NCBI RefSeq assembly: GCF_013369385.1
Contig: NZ_SZTO01000007.1
Coordinates: 62,001-126,000, forward strand
Source: Vibrio sp. 05-20-BW147
GTDB taxonomy: Bacteria > Pseudomonadota > Gammaproteobacteria > Enterobacterales > Vibrionaceae
Direction: 5' to 3'
Length of the DNA: 64,000 nucleotides
Part shown: positions 1 to 7,579 of the stretch, piece after piece
How positions within the stretch are numbered: position 1 is the first letter of the stretch
How the letters are laid out: each line of letters opens with the position of its first letter
Made by a program: the position numbers and the translations under genes
Notes under the pieces: model-generated
Told to the model about the DNA's origin: nothing
Seen by the model: only the letters and a program-made list of their open reading frames with translations
The model's database searches: none

Positions 1-315
1 CAAAATAAACGCTAACTGTCGCGTAAAAGATAACGTCATGACGACCTACCAAAGAAAAATCCAACGAGGCAAAGAATAAACCGAATCGTGCGCGTCAAAG
101 CTGATCTTGAGACCAAAACATGACGCTGATCGCCAGATTAAATTTTATGAGTTTTATTTATTTAACGTTTCTAATCTCAGCGTTTTTTCAGGACAACTAT
201 TCGCTCACCGACAGAATCAAAACGGAGTTTATCAATAGTAATATGAAATTGATTTTGCTCACTTTATCTCACCCACGCCCTCCTATTATCGCTGTAACTA
301 TTTGGAGGTTTTAAT
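1..315. other. Gene-free left edge
   Basis: No convincing gene was found here. A 64-codon open frame from 120 to 314 has no ribosome binding site and no recognisable protein character, so it is treated as chance. The last 20 bases hold the ribosome binding site (TTTGGAGG) of the anion transporter that follows. The promoter of that gene presumably lies here, but I cannot place it. Confidence 0.5.
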
Positions 316-1719
316 ATGAATAATACCAACTTAAAACTGCTCGTTCTGTTTGTTCTGGGCGTGGTGATGTGGTTTTTACCCGTCCCTGAAGGGCTTTCTG
401 AGCCTGCATGGCAAATGATGGTCATTTTCGTTGTTACGGTACTCAGTTTGATTCTCGCACCACTGCCACTAGGGGCAATGGCATTACTGGGTTTAACCGC
501 GGCGACCCTAACTGGTGTGCTGCCAATTAAAACCGCGTTAAGCGGCTTTGCCCACCCAACTATCTGGATGATTGCGGCCGCTTTCTTTATTTCTCGCGGA
601 TTTATCAGCACTGGCTTTGGTCGCCGCGTTGGTTACTGGTTCATCTCAAAACTGGGCCATAACTCATTGGGGTTGGCCTATGGCTTAGTTCTGACCGATC
701 TCCTGTTCGCTCCAGCTACTCCGAGTACCACCGCTCGCTGTGGCGGCATCATTGCACCACTTTTTCGTTCAGTCGCTAGCGCGTACGATTCTGATCCAGA
801 AAAAGGAACACAAAACCGTATTGGTGCATTTTTAGTACAGTGTATTTTCCAATGTAACGCGATTACTTGTGCCATGTTCTTAACTTCCATGGCTGGTAAC
901 CCGCTGGCCGCTAACTTCGCCAAAGAGCAAGGAGTAGAAATTACGTGGGCAGGTTGGGCCGCCGCCGCGATTGTCCCTGGTCTACTTTGCCTTTTCCTTA
1001 TTCCTTTAGCGATGTATCTCTTTTTCCCACCTGAGTTGAAAAAGACGCCCGAAATGCGCGCTATCGCCAGAGAAAAATTACAGCAAATGGGCGCGATGAG
1101 TCGTGATGAAATCATGGTTTGCGTAACATTTATCGGCATGGTGACATTGTGGGTACTTGGCCCAACGCTAGGGATTCACGCCACGGTGACGGCGCTGATG
1201 GGCTTGGTCTTCCTTCTACTTAGCCGCACCATTACTTGGGACGCAGTACTTAGTGAGAAAGAAGCGTGGCACACCATCACTTGGTTCGCCGTACTCATTA
1301 TGATGGCTTCTGAACTGAATAAACTTGGCTTTATCAAGTGGTTCAGTAATGGCATTGGGGAATCTTTATCTGGGTTTGGTTGGGCAACCACCGTGATTCT
1401 ATTGCTGTTGGTCTACTACTACAGCCACTACTTGATGGCGAGTGCTATGGCTCACATCAGCGCCATGTACTCCGCTTTCCTTGCCATTGCGATCTCCGCA
1501 GGCGCACCTCCGATGCTCGCTGCAATCGTGCTGGGTATTTTTAGTAACTTGTACATGTCGACAACCCATTACTCTTCTGGCCCTGCGCCCATCTTATTTG
1601 GAACAGGATTCCACACCCTACAAAACTGGTGGAAAATTGGCTTTGTCTTCTCGCTGATTGTGATTCCAGTCTTTATCTTTGTTGGAGGAATGTGGTGGAA
1701 AGTGCTCGGACTGTGGTAA
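316..1719 (+). CDS. DASS (SLC13) family anion:sodium symporter
   Basis: A 467-residue, almost entirely hydrophobic inner-membrane protein with about eleven to thirteen predicted membrane spans. It has the divalent-anion:sodium symporter (DASS) pattern seen in the CitT/TtdT/YbhI group, including the early TPSTTARCGGI motif near residue 135 and the mirrored late segment YMSTTHYSSGPAPI near residue 413, which form the substrate and sodium sites in the family. Family members move di- and tricarboxylates or sulfate; the substrate here cannot be read from sequence. The start is well set by GGAGG six bases before the ATG. A strong terminator follows the stop, so it is probably transcribed alone. Confidence 0.88.
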   Translation: MNNTNLKLLVLFVLGVVMWFLPVPEGLSEPAWQMMVIFVVTVLSLILAPLPLGAMALLGLTAATLTGVLPIKTALSGFAHPTIWMIAAAFFISRGFISTGFGRRVGYWFISKLGHNSLGLAYGLVLTDLLFAPATPSTTARCGGIIAPLFRSVASAYDSDPEKGTQNRIGAFLVQCIFQCNAITCAMFLTSMAGNPLAANFAKEQGVEITWAGWAAAAIVPGLLCLFLIPLAMYLFFPPELKKTPEMRAIAREKLQQMGAMSRDEIMVCVTFIGMVTLWVLGPTLGIHATVTALMGLVFLLLSRTITWDAVLSEKEAWHTITWFAVLIMMASELNKLGFIKWFSNGIGESLSGFGWATTVILLLLVYYYSHYLMASAMAHISAMYSAFLAIAISAGAPPMLAAIVLGIFSNLYMSTTHYSSGPAPILFGTGFHTLQNWWKIGFVFSLIVIPVFIFVGGMWWKVLGLW

Positions 1720-1746
1720 AGCACATCGTCTCGCTTTCACCTTCTC

Positions 1747-1777
1747 AAACCACAGAGCAATGCGCTCTGTGGTTTTT
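1747..1777 (+). terminator. Rho-independent terminator after anion transporter
   Basis: A perfect 12-bp stem (AAACCACAGAGC paired with GCTCTGTGGTTT) with a five-base loop is followed by a run of T, 28 bases after the transporter stop codon. Confidence 0.9.
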
Positions 1778-1874
1778 CTTTACAGAGACACACATCGTCA
1801 TTTTAGCTTCACACTCACTTTGCACAATTGCCATCAAATACGCTCTTCCAAATCAAATAAGTGAAATCAAATCC

Positions 1875-2663
1875 GTGAAGCCACTTAAACGATACCAGTA
1901 TGAACGCTACGCCGTTTTATGTAACCTCGCCTATCCAAGAGTATTTAAACAGACACGTTATGGTTTTGATCCCAACGGACAACGCATTATTAAGAATCAG
2001 TTTGGCAAAACCATGATTCGGGTGCTTTGGAGTAAAGAATCGGATGAAGTGGTGGTCGTAATTAAAGGCTCACATAGCCTGAGTGATTGGCTGCTTAACT
2101 TCGCGCTATGGACTCAAAGCGTCACACAACTGGGGTTACCCTATCGAATCCATGCGGGTTTTTATCACTTACTGATGCAAGAAAGTCAGCCATCACGTAA
2201 TCAAGACAAGCTTGGCATGAGCGTGCTTGAGAAACTCGAACAAACCTTGCTTGAACGACTTTTTGAGGGAAAAAGGATCGCCATTACTGGCCATTCTTCT
2301 GGAGGTGCGATTGGTTGTGTGTTTGCCGATTACTTTGAGCGAAAATACCCCAAAAGCATCAAACGCGTGGTCACGTTTGGTCAACCCGCAATTGGCGATT
2401 GGCGTTTTGCAAAACACTACTCATTGGCGCATAAAACCTATCGAATTTGCTGCGATCTCGACATTGTCACCTTTATGCCGCCGATACCTTTTGTTTATTC
2501 ACACAGCGGAAAACTGCTATGGCTCTACAACGGCAGAATTTACGAAAACACACCCACTTATGAACGCTTGGGACGTTCTGTGTTGAGTTGGCTGATAAGG
2601 CCTTTTACCTATCATTTGATGAGTAAATACATTCGCAACAAAGACTTTTTTGACGAACGATAA
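1875..2663 (+). CDS. Class 3 lipase-like alpha/beta hydrolase
   Basis: A 262-residue protein with the lipase class 3 (fungal triacylglycerol lipase-like) core. The nucleophile elbow is GHSSGG (serine near residue 138), followed by a central strand ending FGQPAIGD, the acid-bearing segment DLDIVTFMPP and a late HLMSKY that can supply the catalytic histidine. No signal peptide is visible, so it is probably cytoplasmic or uses another export route. The open frame extends upstream to 1629, but that would overlap the previous gene and span its terminator. I therefore chose GTG at 1875, the first plausible start after the terminator; its ribosome binding site is weak, so the start is uncertain. Lipid or ester hydrolysis is the family role; the natural substrate is unknown. 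Confidence 0.75.
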   Translation: MKPLKRYQYERYAVLCNLAYPRVFKQTRYGFDPNGQRIIKNQFGKTMIRVLWSKESDEVVVVIKGSHSLSDWLLNFALWTQSVTQLGLPYRIHAGFYHLLMQESQPSRNQDKLGMSVLEKLEQTLLERLFEGKRIAITGHSSGGAIGCVFADYFERKYPKSIKRVVTFGQPAIGDWRFAKHYSLAHKTYRICCDLDIVTFMPPIPFVYSHSGKLLWLYNGRIYENTPTYERLGRSVLSWLIRPFTYHLMSKYIRNKDFFDER

Positions 2664-2741
2664 ACACAGATATGTCAAGAAGAGGCGCCGACCTCTTCAA
2701 CGTTATGTTTGCTGATTCCGCGAAAACGGCATGGTTGAAGG

Positions 2742-2996
2742 TTACAGAGAAGCGATCTCTTTTTCCAACTGGTATTTCTGGTCCGTAACGATTTTCTCTA
2801 GCACAATGACGCGTTGTGTGAGTTTGTCGATCTGCTGCTGCATCGCTTGTTGCGCTTTTGTCGCTTCACCTTCCGACTTCGTCAACTCAAGTGCTTTGAC
2901 TTTTTCCCGGTGATTCAAAAAGATCTTCAGCATGCCACTACCAAAAATGGCAGTGAAGATGATCAAGACAATTAGAACATTCCCTACTTCTTCCAT
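2742..2996 (-). CDS. PspB-like small membrane protein
   Basis: An 84-residue protein with one N-terminal transmembrane helix (about residues 5 to 27), a short basic turn, then a charged region predicted to form a coiled coil ending in RVIVLEKIV. This layout and the leucine-rich tail resemble phage-shock protein B, which helps activate the psp membrane-stress response together with PspC. No pspA, pspC or pspF lies nearby, so a true Psp function is not shown and the protein may only share the fold. The ATG has AAGGGA five bases upstream. Confidence 0.6.
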   Translation of the reverse strand: MEEVGNVLIVLIIFTAIFGSGMLKIFLNHREKVKALELTKSEGEATKAQQAMQQQIDKLTQRVIVLEKIVTDQKYQLEKEIASL

Positions 2997-3145
2997 GTTG
3001 TTCCCTTAAACTCAAAAACGTTAACTCATTTATAAAATATAACTTTTGCCAAAACAACCGGCTCTGTAACACAAATCGAAAAGCGCCATTTATTATTCAT
3101 AATCTTAGCGAGGCTATTAAGAAGAAGGGTTGTTGAGAAAGTAAA

Positions 3146-3166
3146 AAAGCCAGCAACGCTGGCTTT
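3146..3166 (-). terminator. Terminator of aroG
   Basis: A 9-bp stem, AAAGCCAGC and GCTGGCTTT, with a three-base loop. Read on the minus strand it is followed by six T bases, 24 bases beyond the aroG stop. Confidence 0.85.
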
Positions 3167-3189
3167 CAATATAGACATCATTCGTTAAG

Positions 3190-4242
3190 TTATCGCGCTC
3201 GTCTATCTGCAACCGCTCTTGCAAGCTGACGCAGCACCGTTTCGGTATCGTCCCAACCAATACAGGCGTCAGTGATAGATTGGCCATAAGTGGCGGTTTT
3301 TCCATCGATAAGATCTTGTCGCCCTTCAACAAGATGAGATTCAATCATTACACCGAAAATGGCCTCTTCACCCGCAGCAAGCTGCTCGCAAATGTCATCA
3401 GCCACCAACATTTGACGTTTGTATTGCTTGGAGCTATTTGCGTGGCTGAAATCAATCATCACTTTTTGTGGCAAGCCAGCCGCCGCCAGCTCTTCCTTGA
3501 CAGCAGAAACGTGGGCAGCACTGTAATTAGGCTCTTTGCCACCACGTAAAATGATGTGGCAATCAGGATTGCCCGTTGTTTCTACAATCGCAGAATGGCC
3601 ATATTTGGTGACTGACAAGAAGTGGTGAGAAGAGCTGGCTGAACGAATCGCATCACTGGCGATCTTAATGTTGCCATCGGTACCGTTTTTAAAACCGACT
3701 GGACAAGATAGGCCAGAAGCAAGCTCACGGTGAACCTGAGACTCTGTCGTACGTGCTCCGATCGCTCCCCAACTAATCAGATCGGCCACATACTGAGGTG
3801 TAATCATATCTAAGAATTCGCTGGCCGTTGGTAAACCCATGTCGGTTAAGTCCAGCAATAGTTTTCTTCCCATACGCAAGCCGTCGTTGAGCTTGTAGGT
3901 GTCATTAAGGTACGGGTCATTAATCAGGCCTTTCCACCCTACTGTTGTACGTGGCTTCTCGAAGTAAACACGCATTACAATCTCAAGATCACCTTTTAAC
4001 TCATCACGTAATGCTTTAAGGCGTTTGCCGTACTCGACCGCAGCGGCAGGATCGTGGATAGAACACGGACCCACGATAACCAGTAAACGATCATCGTTAC
4101 CAACCAGAATATTGTGGATATCATTTCTAGATTGGAATGTTGTAGAAGAAGCCGTTTCTGTTGCAGGGTACTTCTCTAATACAGCTACTGGTGGAAGTAA
4201 CTCTTTTACTTTATTAATTCTTACATCATCAGTTTGAAACAT
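3190..4242 (-). CDS. aroG: 3-deoxy-7-phosphoheptulonate (DAHP) synthase, AroG type
   Basis: A 350-residue class I DAHP synthase, the usual length of the Escherichia coli enzymes. It condenses phosphoenolpyruvate and erythrose 4-phosphate in the first step of the shikimate pathway. Visible marks are VIVGPCSIHDP near residue 56, the metal and substrate segments GARTTESQ and GFKNGTDG in the middle, and MIDFSHANSSKQ near residue 265. The long runs identical to E. coli AroG (for example around the HRELASGLSCPVGF segment) favour the phenylalanine-sensitive isoform over AroF and AroH. The ATG has AGGAAG five bases upstream. It has its own terminator and stands alone; a palindrome about 160 bases upstream may be its operator. 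Confidence 0.95.
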   Translation of the reverse strand: MFQTDDVRINKVKELLPPVAVLEKYPATETASSTTFQSRNDIHNILVGNDDRLLVIVGPCSIHDPAAAVEYGKRLKALRDELKGDLEIVMRVYFEKPRTTVGWKGLINDPYLNDTYKLNDGLRMGRKLLLDLTDMGLPTASEFLDMITPQYVADLISWGAIGARTTESQVHRELASGLSCPVGFKNGTDGNIKIASDAIRSASSSHHFLSVTKYGHSAIVETTGNPDCHIILRGGKEPNYSAAHVSAVKEELAAAGLPQKVMIDFSHANSSKQYKRQMLVADDICEQLAAGEEAIFGVMIESHLVEGRQDLIDGKTATYGQSITDACIGWDDTETVLRQLARAVADRRAR

Positions 4243-4398
4243 TGCTTCTTCCTATCACTATTGAGTGGGGCAACAGTACGTACCATAGGTCTTTGTGTGC
4301 CCGTTCGCTTTTCTTATCTTTGCCAAGTAACTTATCGGCTGAGAACAATTACCGCAAGCACTTTTTTAAAAATAAAGCAAACTTAGTGTTAAATTTAC

Positions 4399-4419
4399 AA
4401 TTTACACAGAGTGTAAATT
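4399..4419. promoter_or_regulatory. 21-bp perfect palindrome upstream of aroG
   Basis: AATTTACAC, a three-base centre AGA, then GTGTAAATT form a perfect inverted repeat. The half-sites TTTACA and TGTAAA are those of TyrR boxes, but in reverse order to the classical TGTAAA-N6-TTTACA arrangement. A further related stretch (TGTTAAATTTACA) lies directly to the left. TyrR control of aroG is established in enterobacteria; assignment here is inference. Confidence 0.5.
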
Positions 4420-4499
4420 AATAATTACACGACCAATAACAAACTAAGTGCTGACTCTGTTCCACGTTTAAACCGACAAATCGATGGTGTTCAAACGTG

Positions 4500-4529
4500 A
4501 AAAGGGCTGACATTGCTGCCAACCCCTTT
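4500..4529 (-). terminator. Terminator-like hairpin after small membrane peptide gene
   Basis: On the minus strand AAAGGGGTTGGC pairs with GTCAGCCCTTTT (12 pairs including three G-T pairs) around a six-base loop and ends in four T. It lies about 55 bases beyond the stop of the 33-codon gene and supports that gene being a real transcription unit. Confidence 0.5.
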
Positions 4530-4584
4530 ACATCTTTGCATTACACTGCGTGTTATTCAGGTCAAACGCTCGCTTCGTCGCTCT

Positions 4585-4686
4585 TCACATAAACAGCAGG
4601 AAACCAGCAACGACACCCAGAGCGAGAAGGCAAGTTCGGCCGATAACGCCAAAATGAGTGGGTTGAACCATTTCTTGATGCTGCAT
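4585..4686 (-). CDS. Putative 33-residue membrane peptide
   Basis: A 33-codon open frame encodes a peptide with a polar N-terminus (MQHQEMVQPTHFG) and a single hydrophobic helix from about residue 17 to the end (CLLALGVVAGFLLFM). The ribosome binding site GAGGAG is seven bases before the ATG at 4686; a second in-frame ATG at 4692 is too close to it. A terminator-like hairpin follows. The coding pattern (one membrane helix, strong start signal, own terminator) makes it more than a chance frame, but I do not recognise the family and give no function. Confidence 0.55.
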   Translation of the reverse strand: MQHQEMVQPTHFGVIGRTCLLALGVVAGFLLFM

Positions 4687-5010
4687 ATCCATACTCCTCA
4701 CGTTACTGTTTATTCACATCCTGTTGACAGTATTGATATGTCTTCACTGGAACACAATCCATAAATAGATGAAATTTTTATGACGACTCGGTGAATCATT
4801 AGTGACATTTTATTCAGGGATATTATCTCGCTCCCAATCACCCCCTCTCACCATTTACTTACGCTTGTCAGCAAAGCGAGTCGATCAGAATCGTATCGAG
4901 CTTGACGGTATCGAAAGGCCTTGAGCCACTGAAATTCTAAATACAATCCTCGTGATTGTCCCGATTGTCCTCTATGCTGAAGTTAAAATTCACAATAAGG
5001 AATAAGAACT

Positions 5011-5391
5011 ATGAATACTCAGCGTCACGGCATAACCTTTGGTGTAAATCGTATCGGCTCTGAATCCATATTAGTCTTTAAGGCGACTGGCACATTAACC
5101 CATCAAGATTATCAGGCGATCACCCCAATTCTGGACAATGCGCTTCAAGGCATTGATCCCCAACAGATGAAAATGTTGGCAGACATCACCGAGTTTTCAG
5201 GTTGGGAACCCCGCGCTGCGTGGGATGACTTTCAGCTTGGTTTAAAAATGGGTTTAAATATCAAGAAAATTGCCATTTACGGAGACAAAAACTGGCAAGA
5301 GCTTGCAGCCAAAATAGGCAACTGGTTTATATCTGGCGAAATGAAGTCATTTTCAGATTATGAATCTGCCATTGAATGGCTTAAGAATTAG
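5011..5391 (+). CDS. SpoIIAA-like (STAS-fold) protein
   Basis: A 126-residue soluble protein whose pattern matches the SpoIIAA-like family (STAS fold, lipid-binding/anti-sigma-antagonist-related): a strand-rich start, FKATGTLTHQDYQAI near residue 25, the central LADITEFSGWEPRAAWDDF, then IAIYGDKNWQELA and a C-terminal helix ending AIEWLKN. The central conserved WEPRAAWDDF segment is typical of these proteins. It lacks a linked kinase or sigma factor gene, so a partner-switching role cannot be inferred. The start is supported by AAGGAATAAG before the ATG. It appears monocistronic. Confidence 0.75.
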   Translation: MNTQRHGITFGVNRIGSESILVFKATGTLTHQDYQAITPILDNALQGIDPQQMKMLADITEFSGWEPRAAWDDFQLGLKMGLNIKKIAIYGDKNWQELAAKIGNWFISGEMKSFSDYESAIEWLKN

Positions 5392-5486
5392 TCGATCCTA
5401 AGCAAACCGACATCAATGATACCCTTGCTACAATCAATCTCGGGTTGAAGGAAATAGCACGCTTCAACCCATCACTAAGCACTATA

Positions 5487-5855
5487 CTAAGCAACTTGAT
5501 TAGCAGAAGCTCGACGCAGCATACGGACATGAGTAGGAAAATGCTGCAAAAGATATCGTTGCTCTGCGGCCATGTGTTTAAAGCTCGGCCCTTTAGACAG
5601 TTTTAACACCAATTCATCTTGATCGAAACGTAGAATTCGCCCCTCAATGGCCAGTACACAGTTGAGTAACTGCAAGGTACCTCGAATGAGTAGACCTTGA
5701 TGGAAATGATGGATGCTGGAAAGCGTAACCCGTAAGCCCCCTTCTGACACTTCGTTCACATTGTAAACATCTCCATTAATGCGAATACGAGGTAGTGCTT
5801 TTAGTGGATATTTGAGTCGGTAATACTTTCGCTTTTGATCGTCATTGTTTTGCAT
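5487..5855 (-). CDS. PilZ domain protein (cyclic-di-GMP receptor)
   Basis: A 122-residue single-domain PilZ protein. The N-terminal arginine motif is KRKYYRLKYP (residues 8 to 18) and the second ligand motif is NVNEVSEGGLRV (about residues 33 to 44), a variant of the usual D/N-x-S-x-x-G. Together these normally wrap a cyclic-di-GMP dimer. It probably acts as a free-standing cytoplasmic c-di-GMP adaptor; its target is unknown. The ATG is preceded by GGGAGG at a suitable distance. The window also encodes a diguanylate cyclase and an EAL protein, but none next to this gene. Confidence 0.8.
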   Translation of the reverse strand: MQNNDDQKRKYYRLKYPLKALPRIRINGDVYNVNEVSEGGLRVTLSSIHHFHQGLLIRGTLQLLNCVLAIEGRILRFDQDELVLKLSKGPSFKHMAAEQRYLLQHFPTHVRMLRRASANQVA

Positions 5856-6023
5856 ACTGATTGCCTCCCTGTATCGGTGTTACCTATCAAAAACGCCGTC
5901 TTGTATCTCAAATCGATTCTCAATTTGAGAATCTGATAACTCACGGCAACGTTTTTCATGGCAAACCAAACTCAATGTATTCTTTAAGCAAAAGTCGCGC
6001 CAAATTGGAGAGAATGACATCAA

Positions 6024-6056
6024 AAAAAGCCAACTTGAACAGCAAGTTGGCTTTTT
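6024..6056. terminator. Bidirectional terminator after the M16-like gene
   Basis: A perfect 14-bp stem (AAAAAGCCAACTTG with CAAGTTGGCTTTTT) and a five-base loop, with A/T runs at both ends. It ends the leftward M16-like gene (stop at 6071). Confidence 0.9.
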
Positions 6057-6070
6057 CTAATTCAAGGGAG

Positions 6071-7150
6071 TTAATTCCCCGTGATATGCGTGAGAAGCTG
6101 TGTGCGTTGAGACCAATGAATGATCATCGCTTCGTTGACGTCTGCTTCTGTCATGTGAGCAATGTGAAACTCGAATAAACGCAACTCATCCGATGGTTGA
6201 ACATAGATTCGATTGAAACGAATTGCTTTGGCGATCTCGTCGGCTTGTTGAGCCGTTGTTGACTTCAGTTCTCTTTTCAATCGTTCATGACGTAACTGAA
6301 CTTGAGCTGCAAACTCATCAGCAGAAACATTCCCATTGCGTGCATTGTGCAGTGCAGCAGAGAGCACTTCTTTTGCTTGTGAGATCTGACTGGCATCATT
6401 TAGCTCTACGATAATACTGCTGATCAGTTGGACACGATTCCAACGCTCTGTTGCTTTAACAGATACAACAGCCACGTTGGCATCGATCAGTTGTTTCTCA
6501 ACACGAGCGACAAGTACATCATCCGCCAAATGACGCTTAGTGGCTTCTTTACGATACATTTTACTGTCGTCATCCATCTCATCATGAGCGCTCGTGGCAA
6601 TAAGACGCACGGCGACAGCTTGTGTTTCCTCTGTCGCTTTTGGCGTAGGGTTAAACAGGCTTACAGGCGCTGAATTAGACATCTCCGCCGAACTAAACAC
6701 GATGTCGATTTGGTCAATCGCATCTTTTACATTCACATCGCCAACCAAGATGAGGGTTTGAGTGCTGTTTGGTGTCGATGGGAGCTTGCCGTTCACTTCG
6801 ATTTGCTCGCGAAGTTGCAACAACCCCTCTTTCAACTGGGTTTGCGACAAATCCGCTTCTTGCGCAACCAACCAAGTTTGATTGGTCGAGGTTTGTAACT
6901 CGAAACGTAGAGAAAGGGCGTTTTGTGCCGCTCGCGAAGGCATGACAACAAAACGCATTCCGTTGTCTAATGTACCGATTTTCATTTGCCTGGGTAGGTT
7001 GAGGTCGGTCACTGGCATCCAGTTTTGATCAGGCGTCAGAATACGAGTTTCAGAAGTGGCGGCGACCGAAAAACTTGCGGATGCCAAGAGTAACCCCGCT
7101 AAAGCACTACACTTTAACGAAGAAAAAAATAAGTTTGATATAGACAACAA
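6071..7150 (-). CDS. Exported degenerate M16 (insulinase-like) protein
   Basis: A 359-residue exported protein. A signal peptide (hydrophobic core ALAGLLLASASFSVAA) is followed by the sequence IGTLDNGMRFVVMPSRA and LSLRFEL, which matches the opening strands of M16 peptidases. The zinc motif HXXEH that should come next is absent, and the protein is far shorter than normal M16 enzymes. The second half (RKEATKRHLADDVLVARVEKQL onward, in part) resembles the rest of an M16 domain. It is therefore probably a non-catalytic relative. The open frame begins at 7186, but the TTG at 7150 has GAGG eight bases upstream and gives a cleaner signal peptide, so I use it. Partner and role are unknown. Confidence 0.6.
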   Translation of the reverse strand: MLSISNLFFSSLKCSALAGLLLASASFSVAATSETRILTPDQNWMPVTDLNLPRQMKIGTLDNGMRFVVMPSRAAQNALSLRFELQTSTNQTWLVAQEADLSQTQLKEGLLQLREQIEVNGKLPSTPNSTQTLILVGDVNVKDAIDQIDIVFSSAEMSNSAPVSLFNPTPKATEETQAVAVRLIATSAHDEMDDDSKMYRKEATKRHLADDVLVARVEKQLIDANVAVVSVKATERWNRVQLISSIIVELNDASQISQAKEVLSAALHNARNGNVSADEFAAQVQLRHERLKRELKSTTAQQADEIAKAIRFNRIYVQPSDELRLFEFHIAHMTEADVNEAMIIHWSQRTQLLTHITGN

Positions 7151-7579
7151 AGCGGAAACCTCAATCAGTCCAAATATACAATACAAGCCAACTTGTTATT
7201 TCGGTTGATTAAGACGTCTAAAACTGACTTCCTTGTTTATACTCTACCAAAGTAAGCAATCCAGTGACAAAACCACAAGTAGAGAAAACTGATTTATGGG
7301 ACATCTTAGAAAAATTCGCTGAGATTATAGTTCATTTATTTATCACATCAATCACTCTCTCCCATTCGTCTCATAAATAACACAATTAACAATATATCCA
7401 CTTCATTATTCAGATAAATTATTATCAACTCCGCAATGAGGTTTGATCCCACCTACTTTCCTTCCTAAGCTTAGAAGTAAAGGTTATTGCAACCATGACC
7501 GTTGCTCTACTCGCTTAACTCTGGCCGACTTTCTTATCTCTGGCGGACAGACATAACGGCTCCTCATCCGGAGGTTAGA
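7151..7579. other. Intergenic region between divergent exported-protein genes
   Basis: No gene is supported. The stretch is AT-rich in its middle (7340-7430) and must hold the promoters of the leftward M16-like gene and the rightward M4 protease. Just before the protease start, CTCC (7562-7565 region) can pair with the GGAG of the ribosome binding site across a six-base loop, a weak possible translational control hairpin. Confidence 0.4.

Noticed and set aside
120..314. 64-codon frame before the anion transporter
   Set aside because: No ribosome binding site, no family resemblance, and it ends just before the real start signal.
1629..1874. N-terminal extension of the lipase frame
   Set aside because: It overlaps the preceding gene and crosses a strong terminator; GTG at 1875 is a better start.
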